Position numbers and translations under genes: made by a program
Shown here: piece by piece, positions 1 to 8,079 of the stretch
Numbering within the stretch: position 1 is the first letter of the stretch
How the letters are laid out: every line of letters starts with the position of its first letter
NCBI GenBank assembly: GCA_945833925.1
Contig: CAMAFX010000001.1
Span: 1 to 64,000 of the forward strand
From: an uncultured Prevotellaceae bacterium
Lineage (GTDB): Bacteria; Bacteroidota; Bacteroidia; Bacteroidales; Bacteroidaceae
Direction of reading: 5' to 3'
Length of the DNA: 64,000 nucleotides
The notes under the pieces: generated by a model
The model's input: the letters and a program-made list of their open reading frames with translations, nothing else
Database searches by the model: none
What the model was told of the DNA's origin: nothing

Positions 1-54
1 AAACACTGGCAATTATGCTTATTTGTATAGGGGACGGAATACGTGATTCTTTAG

Positions 55-966
55 TTAATTATACTTTTTCCTCATTCTCTCTATAGTATCAGCTACTTCT
101 TTTCGTAGCCACTGAGGTTCGAGCACTTCCAACTCGTCTCTGTTCCATAGGAGTTCCTGCTGGAAATCTAATGTAGGTCGAACCCTCAAACGGAAGATGC
201 TGTAGTCAGCTGTTCGCTCTATTTCCTGTTGTCCATTACCTTGTATTATTGGTAGATCGCGCATGTAGTTGGCTTGCCATGCACTAACCTTGAGCACAAC
301 ATCTTGTATGTTGCAATTCTTGTCTGCAATGATACCAAAGCATCCAGTAAAGTATTCTTGTGCGCTAAAGTCCTTTGGATATTCGAAACTGTGACTTGAA
401 AGACGAAAGTCACGGATGCGGTCAAGACAGAATATGGTATCATTCATTGCAGGCCACGTCCTGCCCACCATATACCATCTCTGACGAAACAGCTTGAGAC
501 AAAGTGGCATCAGGTAGTGGTCTTTTGTTTCGTTTTTCCAATAATTATAATATGTGATGTGGACAAAGCGATTTTTCTTCATCGCATTGATGATAGAGTC
601 CAGATACTCACGCCCACTTGGCACATCTTCGAGTAGGATGCGGTCCTTGATGGCTCTGCTTTCGAGAAGTGAATTGCTGACAGAGTATGTGGTGAGAAGC
701 CATCTTTCAATACTGTCACGTTTCATCTCCTCAATATTCTCTATATAATATCGATACGGAGCAGTCTTCTCGCATTCAATAATAAGACCGAAGGTGTCGA
801 AAATGATACCCTTCCATTTGTGAAAGGTTCTTTTGAGCATCTCCTCCCCTCCACTTAAATCGACGTTGTCCATCCACTTGCGGTTGAGATCTTCAAAAGT
901 GATTCTGCGAGCCTTATAGATTGTTTCAACAATCCATGCAAGCTTGTTTGTTTGGTTCAGTGCCAT
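55..966 (-). CDS. WYL-domain transcriptional regulator
   Basis: A 303-residue soluble protein with the layout of WYL regulators: an N-terminal winged-helix-like region (about residues 1-75) and a WYL domain (about 130-215) containing the signature as WYMVGR, with Met in place of the usual Leu. The C-terminal part (about 225-303) resembles the WCX extension. WYL domains bind nucleotides or other small ligands and switch transcription. The target of this one cannot be read from the sequence. The ATG at 966 is supported by a TAACTTTG -7 element just upstream on the same strand. The gene is separated from its neighbour by about 160 bases and seems to be its own unit. The family is often near defence or mobile loci, but nothing of that kind is visible here; the region left of it lies outside the window. 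Confidence 0.85.
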   Translation of the reverse strand: MALNQTNKLAWIVETIYKARRITFEDLNRKWMDNVDLSGGEEMLKRTFHKWKGIIFDTFGLIIECEKTAPYRYYIENIEEMKRDSIERWLLTTYSVSNSLLESRAIKDRILLEDVPSGREYLDSIINAMKKNRFVHITYYNYWKNETKDHYLMPLCLKLFRQRWYMVGRTWPAMNDTIFCLDRIRDFRLSSHSFEYPKDFSAQEYFTGCFGIIADKNCNIQDVVLKVSAWQANYMRDLPIIQGNGQQEIERTADYSIFRLRVRPTLDFQQELLWNRDELEVLEPQWLRKEVADTIERMRKKYN

Positions 967-1000
967 ACGTTTTAACTTTCTTATAACAATGATAACACTG

Positions 1001-1008
1001 CAAAGTTA
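1001..1008 (-). promoter_or_regulatory. Candidate -7 promoter element of the WYL gene
   Basis: On the minus strand this reads TAACTTTG, matching the Bacteroidetes -7 consensus TAnnTTTG. It predicts a start about 28 bases before the ATG at 966. I do not see a clear TTTG at -33, so the call rests on one element. Confidence 0.4.
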
Positions 1009-1125
1009 TTGCAAGGGTGTGCTTTATATGGGCATACCAAGAAGAAATAATGCAACCAGGCAGCTTGTTACCACCTCCTTTTGCGGAGTTGATCTCTTCA
1101 CAAGAAACATAAACCGTCTCTCCCC

Positions 1126-4065
1126 TTACTGTTGCACTACGGCTTCGCAGTGGATGCCGTCGACCTTGATGGTGAAGGGTGACGGGAAGCGGACGTGGCG
1201 CACGTGTTCTGTTTCTTCGACGGCAGGCATGGAGTCGAGCAGTGCCTTGTTCCAGTGCCCGTCACCCTTGAACTCGTTGATGGTAAGGTAGCAGACACCG
1301 AGCGAGGTGAGGTTCTGGAAGAAGTGCGTGCCTTGGCTTGGGTCCACCTGGAAGGAGTCGAGTCCAGCCTCGACGATGATGCGTGCTGCCGAGATGTGTG
1401 GCCACTTCACCGGTATGCCGAGCCATGGGTCGCTGCTGCCCCAGCGACCTGGACCGATGAGGACGTAGCCCTGCTGACTGTCCAGCATTGGACGGTTCAG
1501 GCGCTCTATCTCCTCGGCTATCTCGGGATTGAGCGAAGGACGGTAGTCGTCGGTCTTTACGTAGATGATGTCCGTTATGTCGTTTATGATGCCGTGGCCG
1601 ATGGCGCTGTGCGAGCGGATAAGGGTCTCCTCGTCGGGAATGGCGGTAAGGTCTTCGTCGAGCATCATACGGTTGTCCACCATCGGACGTATCTGCAGCA
1701 GGTAGAACTCGCCTGTCTTGTCGTCGTTAAGGTTTACTGCAAACTCTATCTCCACCGGGCGTCGCATTTCTGCCTCGCCGTATTTGAGGATGAGTTGCAG
1801 CAGTCGGGGCAGAGGGAAGATGTTGTGCTGCAGTACACCGCAGAACGAGATGACCTTGCGTCCGCCCTCGTAGTAACCCTCGCGCAGAACCTGGTCGTAT
1901 GGGTCGTAGGTGGAGCAGATGTAGCGCACGGCACCGTCCTTGTCCGCCTCCTTTACCGACAGTTTCTTCAGGTTGAAGCCGTCGTTAACGTCAAACTCCA
2001 GTTTTGAGTCGCTGAGGTCGAGTGCGTAGAAGCGTGTCTGCGTGTCGCGCAGGGCAATCTCCAGTTCGCTCGTCTGCAGTACATGGTCGGGATGAGCAGG
2101 GCATACGCGCAGGCATACGCCTCCGTCCACGATATACTTGCCAAGTCCGAGAGCCAGGTTCACCGTTCCCTCTTCAGCCTTCTCCATGCCGATGGGGTAG
2201 TAGTTGACACTGCGTGCCACACCCGAGAATGTGGGGTAGAATCGTGTGTCGTACTGCTTGCCAGCCACCTCTTGCAGGATGACAGCCATCTTCTCCTGGT
2301 CTATGAGGTTGCTCGTTGCCATCATGTAGTCCTTGCTCGACTGGTAGTATACGCTGGCATAGACACTCTTTATGGCATCCGAGAGCAGTCGTAGCCGCTC
2401 GTAGGGGTCATCCACGTATGGAATCATATATGTGGAGTAAACACCGGCAAAGGGCTGATAGTGAGAGTCTTCGAGAAGGCTCGACGAACGTATGGCGATA
2501 GGCGCCTTCACAACTTCCATGAAAGCCATGAGGTCGCCGATGAGATGTTGTGGCAGACGTGCGTGCAGGAAGTATTTCAGTATGTCGCTGTCGGGCGTGT
2601 CGCTCAGTGCCACCTGGTACAGTTCGTTGGTGTCCATGAACTCGTCGAAGATGTCGGTACACAGCACCACCGTCTTGGGTATCATCGTCTCTACGCCACC
2701 CATCTCGTTGAGGTCGGTGTGGCGCTTGATGATGTGGTCAAGGAATGCCAGACCGCGTCCCTTGCCTCCGAGCGAGCCTTCGCCTATTCTTGCGAAGTTG
2801 CTGTATTTGTCAAAACGCTCGCGCTGGAAGACAGCCACTACTCCCTGGTTGCGCATCTTTCGGTAGCTGACGATGGCGTCGAAGATAATCTGTCGGTGTG
2901 CGTCGACATCCTGCAGGCTGTCCCACGTGATGTGCTTCAGGAATTCAGATATGGGAAACAGTGCTCTCGAGCACAGCCAGCGGCTGACGTTGTTGTGCGA
3001 GATGTGGTAGAGCAGTGATTCTCGTGGCACGGTGAAGATGTTGTCCTGCAGTTCCTTAAGGTTGCGTATGCGCACTATCTCGTTCATGGTGTGTGGGTCG
3101 CGGAACACAAAGTCGCCGAAACCGAAATAGCGGCTAAGCACGTTGCGGAGGTCTATGTCGAGTTTCTTCGAGTTCTTGTCGATGAAGCGTGCGTGGCAGT
3201 CATCAGCCAGTCCGCTTGCCCCCGACTCGCTCGATTCCAGCACCAGCGGAATGAACATATCCTGGTGGCGTATCTCGGTGAGGAGTTTATGGCCAGCCAT
3301 CTCGTCCACCTCCCCATCCTTGGGGAAGCGGCAGTCGGTGATGACTCCTAACGTGTTCTCCTTGTACTTGTTCCACAGTTCCATCGCCTCCTCGTAACTG
3401 CGGGCGAGGACAATTTTTGGACGTCCGCGCATGCGCAGTTGTTCGAGTTGCGAGTTGAGCGCCTCGCTGGCGAAGAGCAGGCTCTGCTGCAGCACGAACT
3501 TGTAGAGTAATGGCAAAATACTACTGTAGAAGCGGATGCTGTCCTCCACGAGCAGAATCATCTGTACGCCAGCGTTGACATCATACTCCAGGTTCATCTT
3601 GTCCTCAATCAGTTTGATGATGGAGAGCAGAAGTTCCGTGTTGCCGAGCCAGCAGAATACATATTCGAACGGTGTCAGGTCCTCCTGCTCCATGCGTCGG
3701 TTCACGCCGTGGCTGAACGGTGTCAGTACGACGATAGGCAGGGTAGGGTATTTCTTCTTTATGAGGTGAGCGATGTCGAACACGTCGCTGTTGTCCGTGG
3801 CAGGCATACAGATGAGCAGGTCGTACGAGCCATGCTCCACCTCCGCCTCCGCCTCCTCGCGCGATGCCACCTGCTTGAAGCGGGGTGGGAATCGCAGTCC
3901 CAGTTTGGCGTATTCGGCAAATATCTTCTCGTCTATTCGTCCGTCGTCTTCCAGCATGAACGCATCGTAGGGGTTGGCTACAAGCAGCACGTTGAACACA
4001 CGGCGTGCCATGAGGTCCACGAACGATGTGTCGTGCAGTATCAGGCGTTCTCTTTTGTTGGTCAT
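1126..4065 (-). CDS. PEP/pyruvate-binding domain protein with receiver-like N-terminal region
   Basis: A 979-residue cytoplasmic protein. Residues 24-150 and 168-315 look like two receiver-type alpha/beta folds. The second keeps an acidic pocket (LLVEDS), a candidate phospho-acceptor Asp in VITDCRFP and a Lys near FIDKNSKK. From about residue 430 comes a PPDK_N-type ATP-grasp/PEP-pyruvate-binding domain: GGKGRGLAF near 435, AIRSSSLLEDS near 528 and EIEFAV followed by LLQIRPMV. No phosphohistidine swivel domain and no PEP-utilising TIM barrel follow. Instead there is a C-terminal module with GPGRWGSSDP near residue 875. It is therefore not a full PEP synthase or PPDK. The family is widespread in Bacteroidetes and, to my knowledge, without assigned chemistry. 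A phosphotransfer or sensory role driven by nucleotide binding is inference. Confidence 0.88.
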   Translation of the reverse strand: MTNKRERLILHDTSFVDLMARRVFNVLLVANPYDAFMLEDDGRIDEKIFAEYAKLGLRFPPRFKQVASREEAEAEVEHGSYDLLICMPATDNSDVFDIAHLIKKKYPTLPIVVLTPFSHGVNRRMEQEDLTPFEYVFCWLGNTELLLSIIKLIEDKMNLEYDVNAGVQMILLVEDSIRFYSSILPLLYKFVLQQSLLFASEALNSQLEQLRMRGRPKIVLARSYEEAMELWNKYKENTLGVITDCRFPKDGEVDEMAGHKLLTEIRHQDMFIPLVLESSESGASGLADDCHARFIDKNSKKLDIDLRNVLSRYFGFGDFVFRDPHTMNEIVRIRNLKELQDNIFTVPRESLLYHISHNNVSRWLCSRALFPISEFLKHITWDSLQDVDAHRQIIFDAIVSYRKMRNQGVVAVFQRERFDKYSNFARIGEGSLGGKGRGLAFLDHIIKRHTDLNEMGGVETMIPKTVVLCTDIFDEFMDTNELYQVALSDTPDSDILKYFLHARLPQHLIGDLMAFMEVVKAPIAIRSSSLLEDSHYQPFAGVYSTYMIPYVDDPYERLRLLSDAIKSVYASVYYQSSKDYMMATSNLIDQEKMAVILQEVAGKQYDTRFYPTFSGVARSVNYYPIGMEKAEEGTVNLALGLGKYIVDGGVCLRVCPAHPDHVLQTSELEIALRDTQTRFYALDLSDSKLEFDVNDGFNLKKLSVKEADKDGAVRYICSTYDPYDQVLREGYYEGGRKVISFCGVLQHNIFPLPRLLQLILKYGEAEMRRPVEIEFAVNLNDDKTGEFYLLQIRPMVDNRMMLDEDLTAIPDEETLIRSHSAIGHGIINDITDIIYVKTDDYRPSLNPEIAEEIERLNRPMLDSQQGYVLIGPGRWGSSDPWLGIPVKWPHISAARIIVEAGLDSFQVDPSQGTHFFQNLTSLGVCYLTINEFKGDGHWNKALLDSMPAVEETEHVRHVRFPSPFTIKVDGIHCEAVVQQ

Positions 4066-4167
4066 TGTTGGTTGTTTTGTGATATGTGGTACTTTACTTC
4101 ACTAAGCCTACATTATTCACGCTGATTCAACGGAAGTCTTCGAATGATGATAAAAACCATGAATAAT

Positions 4168-5493
4168 TTATACCAGGCACTCATCGAGGAGACGTGTTAT
4201 TTCCGCCTTGTCCATCTTCTGTCCGATGAAGACAAGTTTCTGCATACGGTCACCGTAGGTGTCGTCCCAGTCGCGGCGCACTGCAGGCTCTCGCTCCAGC
4301 AGTTGCTCTATCTCGTCCTGAGGCATAGTGGCAAACCACTGGCCTGCGTTTCTGAGAGAGACCTGGCGTCCAGCCTGCTCGAATACGTAGCAGATGTCGC
4401 GCTCGTCCTTGAAGTAGCACATACCCTTGGCACGTATGATGCTCTTGGGCCACTTGCGTGCCACAAATTCATCGAAGCGGCCGAGGTCGAGTGGCTCCCT
4501 CCTGTAGTATACGAAGGTGCCTATGCCATACTCCTCTGCCTCGCCTTCCTCCTCGTTGTGATGGTGGTGGCAGTGACCGCACTTGCATCCCTCAGGATGG
4601 TGGTGATGGTGCTCGTGCTCATCTTCATCGTGGTGATGGTGCTCGTGCTCTTCCTCATCGTGGTGGTGGTGCTCGTGCTCTTCCTCATCGTGGTGATGGT
4701 GCTCGTGCTCATCGTGATGGTGGTGGTGATGTTCGTCTTCATCGTCTTCCTCGTCGTCGTGGTGATTCTCTATCTCGTCAATCCAAGTGGCAGAGGTTGC
4801 CACCTTGTCGAAGTCGAAGAGGTGTGTGTTGACGAGGCGGTCGAGGTCTACGTCGCAGTAGTCGCACTCAATTATTTCTGCCCTTGGCTGAATGGCGCGG
4901 ATAATCTCGTAGATGCGTCCCAGTTCCTTCTTGTCCACCTCGCTTGCCTTGTTGAGCAGGATGATGTTGCAGAATTCAATCTGCTGGATGACAAGGTTCT
5001 CGATGTCGTCCTCCTCGAGGTTTGGCTTGAGCAGGTTCTTTCCTCCGTTGAACTCGTCCTTCAGGCGAAGTGCGTCGACCACCGTCACGATGCTGTCGAT
5101 GACAGGCAGACCGTTGGTGATGTAGTTGGGCGTGATGTTGGGTATGCTACAGATTGTCTGGGCGATAGGTGCCGGTTCGCAGATGCCGCTTGCCTCGATT
5201 ACGATGTAGTCGAACTGGTGCTGGCGTGTTATGTCGTTGAGTTGTTCCACAAGGTCCATCTTCAGCGTGCAGCAGATGCATCCGTTCTGCAGTGCCACCA
5301 TCGATCCATCCTTTTCGCCTACTATGCCACCTTTGGCGATGAGGTCGGCGTCGATGTTCACCTCGCCGATGTCGTTGACTATCACGGCAAACTTAATGCC
5401 GCGTTTGTTCTGCAGTATGCGGTTGAGAAGAGTTGTCTTGCCACTGCCCAGATAACCCGTGAGCAGGAGAACGGGGATTTTAGCGATTTCCAT
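4168..5493 (-). CDS. CobW/COG0523-family GTP-binding metallochaperone with His-rich tract
   Basis: A 441-residue G3E-family GTPase. The P-loop GYLGSGKTT lies near residues 13-21, the metal-binding GCICC (CxCC) near 71-75, and the base-specificity NKASEVD near 182. A CobW C-terminal domain occupies about residues 320-430 (FVYYRREPLDLGRFDEF onward). Between the domains is a long linker of His, Glu and Asp with internal repeats of HEHHHHDEEE, ending in CKCGHCHHHH. Family knowledge: such proteins insert or deliver Zn(II) or other transition metals. The His/Cys tract suits metal storage or capture. The gene is divergent from the GH105 gene, with a candidate -7 element at 5543-5550. No Zur-type operator could be recognised with confidence. 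The exact metal is unknown. Confidence 0.9.
   Translation of the reverse strand: MEIAKIPVLLLTGYLGSGKTTLLNRILQNKRGIKFAVIVNDIGEVNIDADLIAKGGIVGEKDGSMVALQNGCICCTLKMDLVEQLNDITRQHQFDYIVIEASGICEPAPIAQTICSIPNITPNYITNGLPVIDSIVTVVDALRLKDEFNGGKNLLKPNLEEDDIENLVIQQIEFCNIILLNKASEVDKKELGRIYEIIRAIQPRAEIIECDYCDVDLDRLVNTHLFDFDKVATSATWIDEIENHHDDEEDDEDEHHHHHHDEHEHHHHDEEEHEHHHHDEEEHEHHHHDEDEHEHHHHHPEGCKCGHCHHHHNEEEGEAEEYGIGTFVYYRREPLDLGRFDEFVARKWPKSIIRAKGMCYFKDERDICYVFEQAGRQVSLRNAGQWFATMPQDEIEQLLEREPAVRRDWDDTYGDRMQKLVFIGQKMDKAEITRLLDECLV
4597..4710. repeat. 30-bp in-frame tandem repeat coding the His/Glu tract
   Basis: About four copies of a 30-base unit (clean copies at 4621-4650, 4651-4680 and 4681-4710, plus a partial one before them) sit inside the CobW-family gene. 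Each codes for ten residues on the minus strand (HEHHHHDEEE or close variants). Copies differ at only a few bases, which suggests recent expansion by slippage or unequal exchange. Confidence 0.85.
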
Positions 5494-5542
5494 ATTCTTA
5501 GGGTTGGTTTTTACAGATGTGTCGTAAGTGTTATATATATGG

Positions 5543-5550
5543 CAAAGATA
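5543..5550 (-). promoter_or_regulatory. Candidate -7 element of the CobW-family gene
   Basis: Reads TATCTTTG on the minus strand, a perfect TAnnTTTG match about 50 bases before the ATG at 5493. No convincing -33 TTTG is visible at the usual distance. Confidence 0.4.
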
Positions 5551-5589
5551 CGCAATTTTCCCGTTTGTTTAGAGTTTTGAAGTAATTAT

Positions 5590-5620
5590 TTTGTTAATTC
5601 GGTGGAATTGCCTATCTTTG
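5590..5620 (+). promoter_or_regulatory. Bacteroidetes-type promoter of the GH105 gene
   Basis: TTTG at 5590-5593, a 19-base spacer, then TATCTTTG at 5613-5620. This matches the TTTG/TAnnTTTG promoter in both elements and spacing. The predicted transcript starts near 5627, about 33 bases before the ATG at 5660. Confidence 0.7.
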
Positions 5621-5659
5621 GCATAGAAATAAATAAATTTAAAATTAAAAACTAATACG

Positions 5660-7978
5660 ATGAAGATTATTCGCTTAACGTTTTTGATGTCCTTCTTGCT
5701 CTGCTGCTCTTTTGCAAAGGCAGGCGAGAGTGCAGAGATTCTTTCTCTTATAGAGAAGGTTAACGATTACTGGCAGGCCCACAACACTCCCTATTGTCGT
5801 GGTTTCTGGGACAATGCTGCCTATTTTACGGGCAATATGGAGGCCTACAAGATGACTGGCAAGGCAGCCTACTACCAGTACAGTGACAAGTGGTGCCGCC
5901 ACAACCAGTGGAAGGGTGCCAAGAGTGACGACAAGAAGAACTGGAAGTATGCGTGGTATGGCGAGGGCGACGATTTCGTTCTCTTCGGTGACTGGCAGAT
6001 ATGCTTCCAGACCTATATCGATATGTACAACCTCGTTCCTGCCGACTACAAGGTGGCTCGCGCCAAGGAGGTGATGTCTTACGAGTGTGCATCAACCGAC
6101 AACAAGTTCTGGTGGTGGGCAGATGCGCTCTACATGGTTATGCCAGTCATGACCAAGATGTACAACCTCACGGGCGAGATACAGTATCTCGACAAGTTGT
6201 ACGAGAACTTCCTCTGGAGCGACTCGCTCATGTGGGACAAGGACGAGCAACTCTACTACCGCGACGGCAAGTACATCTGGCCTAAAGTTAAGACCTCGTG
6301 CGATGGTGGCAAGAGTTTCTGGGCACGTGGCGACGGCTGGGTGCTTGCTGGTCTGGCAAAGGTTCTGGCAGACATGCCAAAGGACTACAAGGGACGCGAC
6401 TTCTTCGTCAAGCGTTTCCAGCAGTTGGCAGAGGGTGTTGCCCGCTGCCAGCAGGCAGGCGGCTACTGGAGTCGTTCCATGCTCTGCGAGGGCGATGCTC
6501 CCGGTCCCGAGACCTCAGGCACGGCATTCTTCTGCTACGGTCTGGAGTGGGGTGTAAACCACGGTTATCTGGACAAGGCAAAATATTCTGCAACTATCGA
6601 AAAGGCATGGAAGTATCTTCGTGAGGTGGCTCTGCAGGCAGATGGTTCTATCGGTTACGTACAGCCTATCGGCGAGAAGCCAGACCCAACAAAGACCGTA
6701 AACGAGAAGTCGCAGGCTCCATTCGGAACCGGTGCGTGGCTGCTTGCAGCCTGCGAGCGCGTGCGCTACTTAGACGGCACAGCCAAGGCAGACAACATCA
6801 GGCCTGGTCAGCCAGGTCTGGCAGGTGGCGCAAAGCAGAACTGCGTCACTAAGACTGTCAAGAACCCAACCAACATGGAACGTCAGGACGTCATCGAACT
6901 TGATGCCAAGGAGATATTCGGCAAGTTGGGCATCGGCGGCGGTCGTCAGATTGTCATCACCGACGGTGACCAGGTAGAGGTTCCCTACCAGCTGACCCAG
7001 GACGGCAAGGTGCTCGTCCAGGTATTTGTTGCTCCAGGTGCGTCTACCACCTTATATATATATAAAGGCGAGCCAAAGCAGTACCGTCTGGACTGCAACG
7101 GACGCATCTATCCCAACCGCGAGGACGACCTCGCATGGGAGAATGACAAGAACGCTTGGCGCTTCTATGGTCCGAAGATGCACAACAAAGGCATGAATGG
7201 ATTCGACACTTTCACCAAGAACCAGCCTGCTCCTATTCAGGACCAACTCTATCAGAACGAACTCACCAGTTATGGTGTCAACGCGCGCCTGAAGAAGCAG
7301 GGTCGCGGAGGCGAGTGGGGTCAGATACACCGTGACCTCTACACCTACCATCGCGACAAGGGTCTGGGTATGGATGCCTACACCGTAGGTGCTACCCTTG
7401 GTGCTGGTGCTCCTGCACTGGTCAAGGACGGCAAGATGCTGATGCCCGACGTATACGAGAAGGCGGAGATAATAGAGAATGGTCCGCTGCGCTTTACCGT
7501 AAAGCAGCATATGTTCGAGCAGAACGGCATCAGCGAGACACGTCTAATCAGCCAGGACCGTGGCACACACATGGCAAAGGTGAGCGTAAGTTACGAGTCA
7601 GAGGAAAACCTTCCTTCGGAGATTTGCGCAGGTATCGCCGTACACGAGAGCCAGCCAGAAACATATACTGTAAACAAGAAGGCTGGATACATTGCATACG
7701 CCGATGCACTGGATACACCTAAGGGACAGAACGGCCAGCTGTATATCGCCTGCCTTTTCCCCGAAAAGATGAAGGCACTCAAGTATCAGCCACTTGGCGA
7801 GAAGAAGAGTGGCGCTGTTGGCCATGTGATAGGCTTGACAGGCTATCAGCCAGACTTCGGTTTCACCTACTATGTAGGTTCTGCCTGGAGCAAGTACGAT
7901 GTTCCTACGATGCAGGTATGGGAGACTCTCCTTCAGGGTTATGCTCAGAAGTTGAAGCAGCCACTCGTGGTCGAGTAG
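5660..7978 (+). CDS. GH105 unsaturated rhamnogalacturonyl hydrolase fused to a DUF4861-like domain
   Basis: A 772-residue secreted protein with a signal peptide (residues 1-21, FLMSFLLCCSFAKA core). Residues about 30-370 are an (alpha/alpha)6-barrel of GH88/GH105 type. Asp155 in WWWADALYM is the likely catalytic acid, and the conserved FWARGDGWVLAG follows near residue 224. GH105 enzymes remove the terminal unsaturated uronic acid that pectin or rhamnogalacturonan lyases leave behind. Residues about 385-770 resemble DUF4861, a domain that accompanies pectin-degrading enzymes in Bacteroidetes. Its function is not known to me. The gene stands alone on the plus strand between a strong promoter (5590-5620) and a bidirectional terminator (8021-8061). 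No pectin lyase is near, so it may serve an unlinked pectin locus. Confidence 0.85.
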   Translation: MKIIRLTFLMSFLLCCSFAKAGESAEILSLIEKVNDYWQAHNTPYCRGFWDNAAYFTGNMEAYKMTGKAAYYQYSDKWCRHNQWKGAKSDDKKNWKYAWYGEGDDFVLFGDWQICFQTYIDMYNLVPADYKVARAKEVMSYECASTDNKFWWWADALYMVMPVMTKMYNLTGEIQYLDKLYENFLWSDSLMWDKDEQLYYRDGKYIWPKVKTSCDGGKSFWARGDGWVLAGLAKVLADMPKDYKGRDFFVKRFQQLAEGVARCQQAGGYWSRSMLCEGDAPGPETSGTAFFCYGLEWGVNHGYLDKAKYSATIEKAWKYLREVALQADGSIGYVQPIGEKPDPTKTVNEKSQAPFGTGAWLLAACERVRYLDGTAKADNIRPGQPGLAGGAKQNCVTKTVKNPTNMERQDVIELDAKEIFGKLGIGGGRQIVITDGDQVEVPYQLTQDGKVLVQVFVAPGASTTLYIYKGEPKQYRLDCNGRIYPNREDDLAWENDKNAWRFYGPKMHNKGMNGFDTFTKNQPAPIQDQLYQNELTSYGVNARLKKQGRGGEWGQIHRDLYTYHRDKGLGMDAYTVGATLGAGAPALVKDGKMLMPDVYEKAEIIENGPLRFTVKQHMFEQNGISETRLISQDRGTHMAKVSVSYESEENLPSEICAGIAVHESQPETYTVNKKAGYIAYADALDTPKGQNGQLYIACLFPEKMKALKYQPLGEKKSGAVGHVIGLTGYQPDFGFTYYVGSAWSKYDVPTMQVWETLLQGYAQKLKQPLVVE

Positions 7979-8020
7979 ACAGCCCCCCTCGTGGGTCAAT
8001 ATAAAGTAAATTAACAAATA

Positions 8021-8061
8021 AAAAATGACCGTCCAGCAGTACGTTGGGCGGTCATTTTTTT
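8021..8061. terminator. Bidirectional intrinsic terminator
   Basis: A 10-bp stem (8025-8034 pairing with 8046-8055, one G-T pair) is flanked by an A-run on the left and a T-run on the right. It can end both the plus-strand GH105 transcript and the minus-strand transcript of the GH109-type gene, which converge here. Confidence 0.85.
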
Positions 8062-8079
8062 ATTGTTCGTTAAGTATGC

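Noticed and set aside
1068..1090. ACCACCTCCTTTT resembling the 3-prime end of 16S rRNA
   Set aside because: The match stops after the short CCTCC core; neighbouring bases do not fit any rRNA and the stretch is intergenic.
4144..5580. Open frame opposite the CobW-family gene
   Set aside because: It is an antisense shadow; its valine/leucine repeats are the complement of the His/Glu tract.
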